Source of the DNA: Bradyrhizobium sp. URHD0069
Lineage (GTDB): Bacteria > Pseudomonadota > Alphaproteobacteria > Rhizobiales > Xanthobacteraceae
Direction of reading: 5' to 3'
DNA length: 64,000 nucleotides
NCBI RefSeq assembly: GCF_000701345.1
Contig: NZ_JNIJ01000005.1
Location: forward strand, 1-64,000
Shown piece after piece: positions 15,883 through 23,980 of this stretch (within the stretch, counting starts at the first letter, position 1; every line of letters begins with the position of its first letter). Below the pieces are notes generated by a model. It was not told the DNA's origin. It saw only the letters and a list, made by a program, of their open reading frames with translations, and did no database searches. A program made the position numbers and the translations under genes.

Positions 15883-17283
15883 TTACGCGCTTTGCGCGGT
15901 CTTGACGATCACCACGTTGTCGTCGTGGCCGGCGTGCCGCTTCAGGCTCTCGCGCCGCATGCCGAGCTCGTCACGCACGAATTCGTATCCGAGCTTGAAG
16001 GTTTCCAGCCCGTCGGTTGAGATCGTACCGTCGCGCAATCCAATCACCACGCGCCGCAGGATGGTTTCGAGTTCGTCCTGCAGCGCATCCAGCGCATCCA
16101 TCGAAGTTGCATGTTCCATCCGCTCGCCGATGTCGAGAATGGCGGTTGCCAGCTCGCTGGCCTTCTCCGGCGCAACCCGGGTCACCTTGGTGTAGAGCGC
16201 GGCAAATATCGAACCGATGATGCTGAGCGCTGCCACGCCCACATATGCAAGGTCGCTGTAGCGGTCCACGAACGATTTGGTATCGTCGTTGATATATTCG
16301 GCGGCGCCCTGGTGCGCGACGATGAAGGCATCCTTCTCGGTGTCCGCCGGTTCGATCCTAGAGGCAAATCCATTCTCCAGCGCGAGTTCGGCCTTGTTTT
16401 CGTAGATCGTGCGCGCGAGATCTCCTGCGGTTGAGGGCGACATTTTGGACTGCGCGACCAGCAGCCACCGCAGCCCGATGGTGGCGAGATCGTCATCGGG
16501 AATCGCGGGCGCGGAGGACAGCATGCCCGTGTCCAGCGTCTCTTCGGAAATCCCCGGATTTCGTCTTGCCAGCGCCTTCGACTGGTCGATCGCGTTCAGG
16601 GTGAAAGCGCCACGTTTGGCATGTTGTTCATAGCTCTTGTCCTTCACGATCTTCGAGGCATGCGCAATTGCGATGACCGCGCCATAGCCGCCTGACGTGA
16701 ACAGCTGGTCGAACGTCGAATACGGCGGCGCCAGCTGGATCCGCGAAGCCGCGTCGGAGCCATCGGGAATTTCCAGGATACCGCGGACGAAGGCGGCGTT
16801 ATTGTCGCTGTCAGCCAGTACCGCAATCTTCTTTTTCTTCAGCTCCGCGAGCGACTTGATCTTTTTGCCGCCAGGGCTGATCAGCAGCAATACGTCGTGC
16901 TCCAGTATCGCAAGCGCACGCGCGCGCGGCGGTACCTTGGCGTCGGTGCGCAGCACCGCGAGATCAGCCTGCCTGCGATCGAACTGTGCGAGCGCCTTGG
17001 CGCTATCGGCGTTGGGCACGATCTTGAGGCGCAGCTTTGAGCTGCTGTTCTTGAGCACCGCGGCGAGCTTGCTGGCAAAGCGGGCTTCGACGCTGTTGGC
17101 GTCGCCTACCGCGAAGATCAACGTTTCGGAGTTCCTCAGCCAGATCCGGCCGCCCCAAACGGTTACGATGGTCAGGATCAATGTCAGTGCGGCAAACAGC
17201 AGCATCTGCCTGCGGTTGCTTACCCGCGGCCGCGCTGGCTGCTTTTCCACATTCGGCGTCGGGACCTCAGCGCTCATGCTCAC
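15883..17283 (-). CDS. TAXI-family solute-binding protein, membrane-anchored
   Basis: A 466-residue protein with a cytoplasmic N-terminus, one transmembrane helix (residues 28-46, LLFAALTLILTIVTVWGG), a TAXI-type periplasmic receptor domain (about 55-330; ADLAVLRTDAKVPPRARALAILEHDVLLLI and the RxDxKxF-like lobes) and a second transmembrane helix near 348-368 (LAYVGVAALSIIGSIFAALYT). A charged cytoplasmic tail follows (AILDIGERMEHATSMDALDALQDELETILRRVVIGLRDG). TAXI receptors normally serve a fused DctQM TRAP permease, but no permease gene is nearby. The double anchor and tail suggest sensing or an orphan receptor rather than transport (inference). Confidence 0.8.
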   Translation of the reverse strand: MSMSAEVPTPNVEKQPARPRVSNRRQMLLFAALTLILTIVTVWGGRIWLRNSETLIFAVGDANSVEARFASKLAAVLKNSSSKLRLKIVPNADSAKALAQFDRRQADLAVLRTDAKVPPRARALAILEHDVLLLISPGGKKIKSLAELKKKKIAVLADSDNNAAFVRGILEIPDGSDAASRIQLAPPYSTFDQLFTSGGYGAVIAIAHASKIVKDKSYEQHAKRGAFTLNAIDQSKALARRNPGISEETLDTGMLSSAPAIPDDDLATIGLRWLLVAQSKMSPSTAGDLARTIYENKAELALENGFASRIEPADTEKDAFIVAHQGAAEYINDDTKSFVDRYSDLAYVGVAALSIIGSIFAALYTKVTRVAPEKASELATAILDIGERMEHATSMDALDALQDELETILRRVVIGLRDGTISTDGLETFKLGYEFVRDELGMRRESLKRHAGHDDNVVIVKTAQSA

Positions 17284-17644
17284 AACCGCCCCCGGGGCGC
17301 TTCGCCGCCATCCGGCTCAGCGGTGCGGCTAAACGAGATCGTAAATGGCTAAGAAAGATACTTTGCAGCTTAAGGATGATATCCGGCCCGGGACCAATTG
17401 CAAATTGGGCCTTTTCGGTAACCTTACCGGGTTGGACGCCGATATCGCAGGAGATATCGCAGTTAAGTCACACCATGTGTTTTTCGGACTACCCATAGGT
17501 GCATTCCGGCGCCGGAGGTGTCATAAATAAGCAATACCGGTCGGATTGTCCGGGTTTGAGAAGAAGTAGCGCTGAACGCCTCCAGTCTACCCGCACCATT
17601 CCGAGTCAGTCCTAGCGAGGACGTCAGCTTTGTCGTTTCCAGCC
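17284..17644. other. intergenic region, short inverted and direct repeats only
   Basis: No gene seen. A small inverted repeat CCAATT-GCA-AATTGG lies near 17396-17410. GATATCGCAG is repeated directly near 17451-17472. Both could belong to the promoters of the divergent TAXI and DUF3307 genes. Confidence 0.4.
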
Positions 17645-18040
17645 ATGTCGTCGTCGGTTCCCGTTGGTGCGCTGGTGGGATGGATGCTGCTTCTCACCGT
17701 CAAGCACATCATTGCCGATTTTGTCCTGCAAAGTTCCTGGATGGCGATCGGCAAGGACCAAAAGACCGGCTGGGCGCTGCCCCTGCTCGCCCACTGTCTG
17801 GTACATCTCGCCGTGGCAATGACGCTGATCCTGCTTGTCGCGCCGAAGTTCTGGTTCGTCGCCGTGATCGATTTCGTCATTCACATTACGGTTGACCGCG
17901 CCAAGGGATTTTGCGCGTCGACCTTTAACGTGACGCAGGAGCACAAGCACCCATGGTTCTGGACGCTGATCGGGGTCGATCAGGCGCTGCACCATCTCAC
18001 CGGCTTCGGCCTGGCGATCTTCATGGCGGCGAACGGCTGA
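17645..18040 (+). CDS. DUF3307 membrane protein
   Basis: ATG 17645 gives 131 residues; a TTG at 17630 would add five. Four hydrophobic segments (GWMLLLTVKHIIADFVLQ, LLAHCLVHLAVAMTLILLV, FWFVAVIDFVIHITVDRAK, ALHHLTGFGLAIFMA) and the conserved polar signatures HIIADFVLQ, H at the second helix, D in FVIHITVD and DQALHHLT mark the DUF3307 family. That family is of unknown function; its spaced His/Asp residues in membrane helices suggest metal binding. Its 3' end overlaps the convergent GNAT gene by about 20 bp. Confidence 0.85.
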   Translation: MSSSVPVGALVGWMLLLTVKHIIADFVLQSSWMAIGKDQKTGWALPLLAHCLVHLAVAMTLILLVAPKFWFVAVIDFVIHITVDRAKGFCASTFNVTQEHKHPWFWTLIGVDQALHHLTGFGLAIFMAANG

Positions 18041-18530
18041 TATTGCCGGTTTCGGGACTTGCGTCTTGGATCAACACGCTCAGGCGGTGTTGTCCGACAT
18101 TGCGTTCGATCGAGGTCCAGCCCAGTCTTTCGTAGTACGGCGTACGCTGCGGCCGCGCGCAGAGATAGGCCCGGCTAAAGCCCAGCGCGAAGCAATCGCG
18201 CGTTGCACGGTCGACCAACGCGGCGCCAATGCCGCGCTGACGCGCCTGCGGCTCGACCCAAACCGCCGCGACCCATGGCGTAAATTGCGGGCGCTCCACA
18301 AGATCGGATGCGATCACCGACGCCGTCCCAAGAAATGCTCCGTCATCATGCGCGACCAGCGCGAAAGGGACGGTCATCGCGCTCATGTTTTCGCGCAACC
18401 GGCTGGAAATATAGTCGAGCGGATGGCCATCCGCCTTCCACCAGGCCTGCCAGATCCGGTCGGCAACCGTGTCGAAGAACTCGGGGCGCTGCCGCAGATC
18501 GGAAATCGCAAAGCGCATTGCCGGTTTCAT
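18021..18530 (-). CDS. GNAT family N-acetyltransferase
   Basis: A 169-residue single-domain acetyltransferase. The acetyl-CoA loop region is WVAAVWVEPQARQRGIGAALVDRATRDCFALGFSRAYLCA (motif A, RQRGIGAAL near residues 97-105), followed by PYYERLGW (motif B). Substrate unknown. The start MKPAMRF may be at the second Met (18518). It converges on the DUF3307 gene. Confidence 0.88.
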   Translation of the reverse strand: MKPAMRFAISDLRQRPEFFDTVADRIWQAWWKADGHPLDYISSRLRENMSAMTVPFALVAHDDGAFLGTASVIASDLVERPQFTPWVAAVWVEPQARQRGIGAALVDRATRDCFALGFSRAYLCARPQRTPYYERLGWTSIERNVGQHRLSVLIQDASPETGNISRSPP

Positions 18531-18779
18531 GTGAGGAACGTCGCCGTGTCGCGATCAGTCTTACTTCACTCTTCCGGCCATGTCCTCATACCCTGCGAAG
18601 CGCGGTGTCCAATGTCACGGGGCGGAAGCACTGAAGCTCGATAGTCGCGCAAAACTAAATCATCCACAGGGCCGTTCCGATTCGCGCGCATCCATCAAGC
18701 ACCCCGTGCGACCACCGAGTGCCGTGGTTAACCTTTCGTTAGACAGTTGCGTTGCATCTTGCGGACCGGGAGATTGCAA

Positions 18780-19181
18780 ATGTTTTCAAGCCGTGAAGCC
18801 TTCGAGAACGATTTCTGCCCGGTGCGGGATGAGTTGCTTGGCGAAATGTATCGCGCCAACGGAAATGGCCTGTCCCGGCTGGTGGAGAGCGTCGCTTCCG
18901 ATGTCCGAGCCATGCTGGCGCTGTTCTGCTATCGCCGAAGCCATCTGCACTCGCTGGCGCTCTCGATCGCCGCAAGCTGCAGCGAACACGAACTGACACA
19001 GTTGGGCGGTCGCGTCGGCACTACGCTTTACGCGCTGTCCCGCGAACCGGCCGCGCACGACGCGCCGTCATCGGCTTACGGCCACCGCAAGCCGATCACG
19101 CTCTCGACCAAGCCGCTCAGCACGTTCGCGCCGCTTGACGACGAGCTTGACGAAGAGTTCGCCGAAGCCGTAACGGCGTAA
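18780..19181 (+). CDS. hypothetical protein, alpha-helical
   Basis: ATG 18780 (MFSSREAFENDFCPVRDELLGEMYR), preceded by a GGGAGA ribosome site, gives 133 residues. An earlier in-frame start at 18747 lacks one. The first 80 residues look helical with spaced leucines and arginines. The tail is low in complexity and ends acidic (APLDDELDEEFAEAVTA). I do not recognise a family. It sits between the GNAT and YkgJ genes without an evident operon partner. Confidence 0.6.
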   Translation: MFSSREAFENDFCPVRDELLGEMYRANGNGLSRLVESVASDVRAMLALFCYRRSHLHSLALSIAASCSEHELTQLGGRVGTTLYALSREPAAHDAPSSAYGHRKPITLSTKPLSTFAPLDDELDEEFAEAVTA

Positions 19182-19192
19182 ATCCCATAGCC

Positions 19193-19252
19193 GTCGTCCC
19201 GGGCAAGCCAACGGGTCCGCGGCGTCTGGATCCTGCTTTGGCAGGGACGACG
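19193..19252. repeat. degenerate palindromic repeat, family A-like
   Basis: CGTCGTCCCGGGCAAGCC at the left and GGCAGGGACGACGCG at the right form an imperfect hairpin between two convergent genes, in terminator position for both. Confidence 0.45.
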
Positions 19253-19260
19253 CGAGAGAA

Positions 19261-19581
19261 TTAAACCAGCACCGGCAGGCCGTGCTTTCTCCGCGCCATC
19301 GCGCATTCGACATCGCCGGGCATGCAGGTCCGGCAGACTTCGGGCCGCGCTGCATAAATCGTACACGAGGTCGCCACGCCGACTTTGCCTGACAGCGCCG
19401 AACACCGCTCGCCGTCGCAGCGCATTCCCGACAGCTTTTCGTTGACGAATTTTTCCGGAATGGAATCGAGCGCGGCGTCGTCCTCGACGGTGAACCGCGG
19501 CCAATTCGACGAATAGGAACAGCAGGCGCCGCAGGCCTGGCACGGGTTTTCGACACTCGTGGCTTGATCGCTTGTCTCCAT
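19261..19581 (-). CDS. YkgJ family cysteine cluster protein
   Basis: ATG 19581 (METSDQATSVENPCQACGACC) gives 106 residues. Cysteines are arranged as CxxCxxCC at residues 14-21, then C, C, and a C-terminal SCTIYAARPEVCRTCMPGDVEC cluster, the pattern of the Fe-S or zinc binding CxxCxxCC family. A longer frame with upstream Met exists but adds only non-conserved residues. Members are thought to be small metal-cluster proteins; no specific role can be given. Confidence 0.85.
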   Translation of the reverse strand: METSDQATSVENPCQACGACCSYSSNWPRFTVEDDAALDSIPEKFVNEKLSGMRCDGERCSALSGKVGVATSCTIYAARPEVCRTCMPGDVECAMARRKHGLPVLV

Positions 19582-19736
19582 GGTTTCGTTTAGCGCGGAA
19601 TGGAGCGATCGACCAGTGAGAGCATTTTCAAGCGAAGTGGAGGCCGGTTCGCGTCGGGAAAACACGTCAAATCAAGAATCTGGAGCCCGTCGATTCCATC
19701 GAAAGGGATAAAGGCTCTGGCCGCGTGGTGCGCCTA

Positions 19737-20435
19737 TCAAATATCGCTCGGCTGCTCCCAGACCAGGCTCCTTCGCCATCTCGCTCTGAGCAGGTCGCGC
19801 CGCTCGGGATATTTTTCGTCGAGATACGAGGCATCGACGACACGGTCGGTTCGAAAACTGCGAAAATCCCTGCGCAGTTCGCACCATGCCGCCAGAAGCC
19901 GCACGGCTTCGAGATAGCCGATGGCGATCGGCCAGATGGTGCGTTCGCTGTCCCGGCCGTGTTCGTCGCGATAGCGCAGCGCGATCTTCTTTCCTTCGTG
20001 GATATGCGCTCGCGTCCGCGTCATGTCGATGCGGTCAGGTTCCCTGCGCCACCCCGGGCGGGCGCGGCTGGCGGGCTCCAGCACAAAAGGTCGTAGCCGT
20101 TCAGGGACGGTATCGGCGATCTTTGAAATCAGGTCGTGCGCGGCCCGGGACAAAGCTGTATCGGCATGGCCGGCGACCCATTGCGCGCCGAGCACGGCAG
20201 CTTCGATCTCATCGGGGGTGAGCATCAGCGGCGGCAGGTCAAATCCCTTCTCCAGAATATAGCCCATGCCAGCCTCGCCGCGGATTGGCACGCGCTGTGC
20301 CATCAGGGTCGCGATGTCGCGGTAGATCGTTCGCTTCGAGGTTTCGAGTTCTGCCGCGATCGCATCCGCCGTGAGTGGTTTGCGGGTGCGCCGGAGCACC
20401 TGAATGATCTGGAACAGCCGGTCGGCACGTCTCAT
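19737..20435 (-). CDS. YafY/WYL-domain transcriptional regulator
   Basis: ATG 20435 (MRRADRLFQIIQVLRR) gives 232 residues. The winged helix (KPLTADAIAAELETSKRTIYRDIATLMAQRVPIRGEAGMGYIL) occupies residues 1-60, a HTH_11/DeoR-like motif. The central GFDLPPLMLTPDEIEAAVLGAQWVA links to a WYL-type sensor with IALRYRDEHGRDSERTIWPIAIGYLEAVRLLAAWCELRRDFRSFRTDRV. The canonical W-Y-L triad is replaced by a GYLEA-type variant common in the YafY group. It is divergent from the glutathione transferase region. A 32-bp sequence just upstream recurs just before that transferase gene, so it probably controls both. Confidence 0.9.
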   Translation of the reverse strand: MRRADRLFQIIQVLRRTRKPLTADAIAAELETSKRTIYRDIATLMAQRVPIRGEAGMGYILEKGFDLPPLMLTPDEIEAAVLGAQWVAGHADTALSRAAHDLISKIADTVPERLRPFVLEPASRARPGWRREPDRIDMTRTRAHIHEGKKIALRYRDEHGRDSERTIWPIAIGYLEAVRLLAAWCELRRDFRSFRTDRVVDASYLDEKYPERRDLLRARWRRSLVWEQPSDI

Positions 20436-20468
20436 GGGGCGTCTCTTTTTAGGGGCAGCCTCGCCGCT

Positions 20469-20500
20469 GCTGACAGCATGTTGGCAGCAGGTGGCGGCTA
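20469..20500. promoter_or_regulatory. candidate WYL-regulator operator, copy A
   Basis: Begins GCTGACAGCATG, core TGGCAGCAGG, ends GGCTA. It matches copy B at 20831-20862 at 26 of 32 positions without gaps and lies 34 bp upstream of the regulator start. Half-sites of the CTGACA/TGGCAG type are what I would expect for YafY-group regulators (inference). Confidence 0.55.
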
Positions 20501-20604
20501 TATCGGGACAACACTTCAACTGAAGGGAATTTGTCCATGATGAATCTTGATGACTTCGGCCTCCGCGCAGGTTTCGGGCCTCTCTGGCGTGCCCCGACTT
20601 GGGG

Positions 20605-20649
20605 ATTTCAGACTTGGAAATTTCAGAATTGGGCATTTCAGACTTGGAC
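20605..20649. repeat. three tandem 15-bp units
   Basis: Units ATTTCAGACTTGGAA, ATTTCAGAATTGGGC and ATTTCAGACTTGGAC follow each other exactly. The period equals five codons. The sequence is more AT-rich than its surroundings. Confidence 0.8.
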
Positions 20650-20830
20650 ATTGGAGCGCCTGATTTTCTTGAACTGCGCGTCCGGGGATATGCGCTGGGC
20701 GATTATTGCACTGGCCTTGCGTTCATTCACCGCGGTTTTGGTCTTCGGGCAAAGGCAGTTTGTCCTGTTGCTTCGAAACGTCGCGGGCCGCCTTGGGCAG
20801 CGAGCCCGCTTTGCCGCCGACATGACCGAT

Positions 20831-20862
20831 GCTGACACTATGGTGGCAGCAGGGGGTAGCTA
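20831..20862. promoter_or_regulatory. candidate WYL-regulator operator, copy B
   Basis: Begins GCTGACACTATG, core TGGCAGCAGG, ends AGCTA; 26 of 32 positions match copy A in the same orientation. It ends 35 bp before the ATG of the glutathione transferase at 20898. Confidence 0.55.
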
Positions 20863-20897
20863 GGGTGAGGCGTCCTTTCCAGCGATCGGGAGCTTAC

Positions 20898-21626
20898 ATG
20901 ATTACCCTCTATGGCTTTGGCGCCGGATTCGGCCTGCCGGAGATCAGCCCTTTTGTCACCAAGACCGAAGTGCAGTTGAAGATGGCCGGCCTAAGCTATC
21001 GCAAGCAGAGGGCGATGCCTCCGGCCTCTCCCAAGGGGCAACTGCCCTATATCGAGGATGCCGCGCAGAGCATCGCCGATTCCACCTTTATTCGCGCGCA
21101 TATTGAACGCAAATACGGCTTCGATTTCGATGCCGGCCTTGATTTGCGAACGCGCGCGCAGGCCTGGGCGTTCGAGCGGATGATCGAGCACCACGTCTAT
21201 TGGGCGCTGATCGGCGCGCGCTGGGTCGATTTTGAGAACTTTGCAAAAGGGTCGGCCCATTTCTTCGATGGCACGCCCGAGCATCTGCGTGACAGGCTCC
21301 GCGAAGACGCGCAATTCCGCGTCGCCGAGAACTACCTTCTGAGCGGTCTCGGCCGCCATGCCCCGGACGACGACATCGATCTTGCCGTCCGTTCGTTGTT
21401 GGCGTTGTCGGTTCAGCTCGCGGACCAGCCGTATTTAATGGGCGAGAGGCCCTGCGGTACCGATGCCACCGCATTCGGTGCACTTGCCGGGATCCTCACG
21501 CCGTTCTTCGATTCGAAATTGCGGGAGCGAGCCGAGGAGTTCCAGAATCTCACGGCCTATGTCGACCGGATGATGCTTCAGTACTATCCGGACTTTGCCT
21601 GGAAGCCGCTGCGACAAGCCGCTTGA
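20898..21626 (+). CDS. glutathione S-transferase family protein
   Basis: ATG 20898 (MITLYGFGAGFGLPEISPFVTKTEV) gives 242 residues; upstream in-frame codons overlap the operator repeat. The N-terminal thioredoxin fold carries KGQLPYIEDAAQSIADSTFIRAHIERKYG (residues 46-75; cis-Pro and the Ser/Asp glutathione-gamma-glutamyl contact), and the C-terminal helical domain has GTDATAFGALAGIL. The layout is like the metaxin/Tom37-type transferases common in rhizobia. The regulator upstream is of a type often linked to detoxification genes, so induction by a reactive or electrophilic compound is likely. Confidence 0.88.
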   Translation: MITLYGFGAGFGLPEISPFVTKTEVQLKMAGLSYRKQRAMPPASPKGQLPYIEDAAQSIADSTFIRAHIERKYGFDFDAGLDLRTRAQAWAFERMIEHHVYWALIGARWVDFENFAKGSAHFFDGTPEHLRDRLREDAQFRVAENYLLSGLGRHAPDDDIDLAVRSLLALSVQLADQPYLMGERPCGTDATAFGALAGILTPFFDSKLRERAEEFQNLTAYVDRMMLQYYPDFAWKPLRQAA

Positions 21627-21670
21627 ATTCCAGAGCCTCGGTTCTGACAGAATCAGAATCGAGGTCCGCT

Positions 21671-22300
21671 TCAGGGCGCCGCGGCGGGCTGGCCCTTCAA
21701 TGCCGCCAGCTCCGCCTCCAGTTGGGCGATGCGCGCATCGCGCAAGGCGAGCGCCGCCGCCACGTCGGCGGCGTCGAACTTTTGCGGGATATGCTGCGGG
21801 CAATTGGTATCCCATGCGGAGATTTTGAACAGGATCACCTGTTCGGGCCGCGCCTTGTAGCCTTGCGGCATCAGCGACTTCATCAGCGCCGGATCGTCAT
21901 CGACCACGCGGGCCTCGCCCCAGATTTTCACCCTTCGGCGATGGGCGTAATCCATCGCGAAGATGTTGGCCTTCGGATTCTCCGACAGGTTCCCTTGCGT
22001 GATGTATTGCCGGTTGCCGCCGTAATCGGCGAACGCCAGCGTGTACTTGTCCAGAACCTTGATGAAGCCCTTTGGCCCGCCGCGATGCTGGATATAGGGT
22101 TGACCGGCGGCGCTGGCGGTCGCGAAATACACGCTGTTCGTCTCCGCCAGAAACGCCGCGAGGTTTTCGTCGACCTCGGTGCGCCAGCCGCCGCGCTGCT
22201 CGATCTGCGCGTAAGTCTCGCGCGATCCCTTGCGCGCCTGGACCGCCTTCACCGCGGGGGTGAACGCGACATCGTTGGAATGGCGAAGAATGTCTGACAT
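21671..22300 (-). CDS. pyridoxamine 5'-phosphate oxidase-like flavin protein
   Basis: ATG 22300 (MSDILRHSNDVAFTPAVKAVQARKGSRETYAQIE) gives 209 residues. The split-barrel FMN domain covers about residues 40-165 (FLAETNSVYFATASAAGQPYIQHRGGPKGFIKVLDKYTLAFADYGGNRQYITQGNLSENPKANIFAMDYAHRRRVKIWGEARVV). A C-terminal helix follows (AADVAAALALRDARIAQLEAELAALKG), suited to dimer contacts. Proteins of this type are general FMN or heme-binding oxidoreductases, not the vitamin B6 enzyme. It diverges from a LysR gene with a LysR-type site between them, so LysR is its likely activator. Confidence 0.88.
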   Translation of the reverse strand: MSDILRHSNDVAFTPAVKAVQARKGSRETYAQIEQRGGWRTEVDENLAAFLAETNSVYFATASAAGQPYIQHRGGPKGFIKVLDKYTLAFADYGGNRQYITQGNLSENPKANIFAMDYAHRRRVKIWGEARVVDDDPALMKSLMPQGYKARPEQVILFKISAWDTNCPQHIPQKFDAADVAAALALRDARIAQLEAELAALKGQPAAAP

Positions 22301-22394
22301 CGGAAGATCTCCGGGGAAGGTCTGGCGCTGGCGCACCCGTTTCGCCGTTTAAAATGAGCCCTTTCGAGATTTAAACAATCCCCTCGATTGACAC

Positions 22395-22415
22395 TTCATC
22401 ATTGCAATATATGAA
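22395..22415. promoter_or_regulatory. LysR-type T-N11-A site
   Basis: TTCAT, eleven bases, ATGAA: a perfect interrupted palindrome of the kind bound by LysR proteins. It lies in the gap between the divergent PNPOx-like and LysR genes and ends 8 bp before the LysR ATG, in a position suited to autoregulation. Confidence 0.55.
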
Positions 22416-22423
22416 ATAATGCC

Positions 22424-23323
22424 ATGGATCGCCTCGACGCCATGCAGGCCTTGGTCGCGGTGGCCGACCTCCAGGGTTTTGCGCCGGCCGCCCGCAAGCT
22501 CGGGCTGTCGCCGTCAGCGGTGACACGGCTGATCGCGGCGCTGGAGGACCATCTCGGCGCGCGGCTGTTGCAGCGGACTACGCGATCGGTGACGCTGACC
22601 GATGTCGGCGCGCGCTATCTGGAGCGCGCCCGCCGGATCCTCGCCGATGTCGAGGAAGCCGAAGGCTCGGCACAGGACGAGCGCGCCCGCCCGGGTGGGC
22701 GGCTGGTGGTCTCGGCGCCGATTGGATTCGGGCGCCTCCACGTCAGCCCGGTCATGACGGCCTATCTGATGCGTTATCCCGAGGTGTCGGGCGAACTGCG
22801 GCTATCCGATCGCATGATCAATCTCGTCGAAGACGGCGTCGATCTCGCGATCCGGATAGGCCACCTTGCGGATTCCAGTCTGGTGGCGCGCCATGTCGGC
22901 GAGATGCGGCGGATCGTGGTCGCCTCCAATGACTATCTTGAGCGGCGCGGCGAGCCGAAGCTCCCGGAGGCAATCGAATCGCATGAGACGATCCAGTTCG
23001 GCGCCACCGCCGCGCCGCCGGACTGGCGGTTTGTCGACGACGGCCGCGAGATCCGCGTGGCCTGCCGGCCGCGCTTCGTAACCAACAGCGCCGCCGCCGC
23101 TATCGAGTATGCCGAGCAGGGCGGCGGCCTGACGCGGGTGCTGGCCTATCAGGCGGCAGAGGCGATCAAGGCCGGCCGGCTCCGGATCGTGCTGGCCAAA
23201 TTCGAGCAGCCGCCGCTGCCGATCCACATCGTCTATCCGACGTCGCGGCTGTTGTCGGCCAAGGTTCGCACCTTCATCGATGTCGTCACCGAACTCACCG
23301 ATTGGCACTTCGGCAAGGCCTAA
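22424..23323 (+). CDS. LysR family transcriptional regulator
   Basis: A 299-residue LysR protein. The winged HTH is at residues 1-60 (MDRLDAMQALVAVADLQGFAPAARKLGLSPSAVTRLIAALEDHLGARLLQRTTRSVTLTDVG), followed by the dimerisation helix and a periplasmic-binding-protein-like effector domain (about 90-290). This subgroup (CrgA/AaeR style, with RLHVSPVMTAYLMRYPEVSGELRLSDR) usually controls a divergent oxidoreductase or efflux gene, here the PNPOx-like protein. Confidence 0.93.
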   Translation: MDRLDAMQALVAVADLQGFAPAARKLGLSPSAVTRLIAALEDHLGARLLQRTTRSVTLTDVGARYLERARRILADVEEAEGSAQDERARPGGRLVVSAPIGFGRLHVSPVMTAYLMRYPEVSGELRLSDRMINLVEDGVDLAIRIGHLADSSLVARHVGEMRRIVVASNDYLERRGEPKLPEAIESHETIQFGATAAPPDWRFVDDGREIRVACRPRFVTNSAAAAIEYAEQGGGLTRVLAYQAAEAIKAGRLRIVLAKFEQPPLPIHIVYPTSRLLSAKVRTFIDVVTELTDWHFGKA

Positions 23324-23425
23324 TTCTGCGCTGTCATTCCAAGACACGCGTTCTGCAAAATTCGCCGTCATCGCCCGCGAAAGCGGGCATGACGGTAGAA
23401 GCGGATGCGCGCCCCAAAATGACGA

Positions 23426-23845
23426 TTATCCCTGCTTCGGCACCACGCGGAATGTCGCGTTGCCGCGCGCGATGACGACGTCGTCGGCCTTGATCAGGCT
23501 TTGCGCGAAGCAGATCGTGCTGCCGGTCTTGATCACGTCCGACTCGACGGCGAGCCATTGTCCGACCTGCGCCGTGCCGACGAAATCGACCGCAAGCCCG
23601 ATGGTCACCAGCGAGGATACTCCGCCCATTCGATGCGCGCAGCTATGGCCCATCGCGTTGTCGGCGAGCGCCGCAATCAGCCCGCCATGGATCAGGCCGC
23701 GACCATTGGTATGGGGTTTTGCCAGCCGCAATCCGATGATCACGGCCTTATCGGTGCGCTTCGAATACAGCGGCTCCCAGGGATCGGTGAGCGGGCTTTG
23801 TCGGTAGTGGCGTTCGAAACCTTCGGGAATGTCAGCGGTGGTCAT
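23426..23845 (-). CDS. PaaI family thioesterase
   Basis: ATG 23845 (MTTADIPEGFERHYRQSPLTDPWEPLYSKR) gives 139 residues, the usual size of a hot-dog-fold thioesterase. The signature GRGLIHGGLIAALADNAMGHS at about residues 48-68 carries the HGG turn and the catalytic Asp. It hydrolyses acyl- or aryl-CoA; in aromatic degraders such enzymes recycle stalled CoA esters. It lies between the LysR gene and pobA, convergent to LysR and with a palindromic repeat before pobA. Confidence 0.88.
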   Translation of the reverse strand: MTTADIPEGFERHYRQSPLTDPWEPLYSKRTDKAVIIGLRLAKPHTNGRGLIHGGLIAALADNAMGHSCAHRMGGVSSLVTIGLAVDFVGTAQVGQWLAVESDVIKTGSTICFAQSLIKADDVVIARGNATFRVVPKQG

Positions 23846-23980
23846 GGGAGGCTCGCGCGTTGGTGCTGCTGATATCATTGAACGCGATTGCCAGGACAAA
23901 TTCACCGCCTACAAAGTTTTAAACGGGATTTCGGCGGTTGTTTGAAACAATGCTGCCTCGCGAAGTAGCAACAGACATCG

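Larger units (their letters stand above)
20537..20863 (+). pseudogene. doubtful 108-residue frame, possibly a decayed glutathione transferase copy
   Basis: ATG 20537 is preceded by a fair ribosome site (GAAGGG) and by operator copy A, as if it were a regulated gene. The product begins MMNLDDFGLRAGFGPLW, loosely like the MITLYGFGAGFGLPE start of the real transferase downstream. It then runs into a 15-bp tandem repeat (FQTWK FQNWA FQTWT) and shows no recognisable domain. Its 3' end overlaps operator copy B. It may be the residue of an operator-plus-gene duplication, or non-coding. Confidence 0.3.

Noticed and set aside
17345..17530. 61-codon frame MAKKDTLQLKDDIRPG in the TAXI/DUF3307 gap
   Set aside because: No ribosome site, short, and its second half becomes Arg-rich; treated as non-coding.
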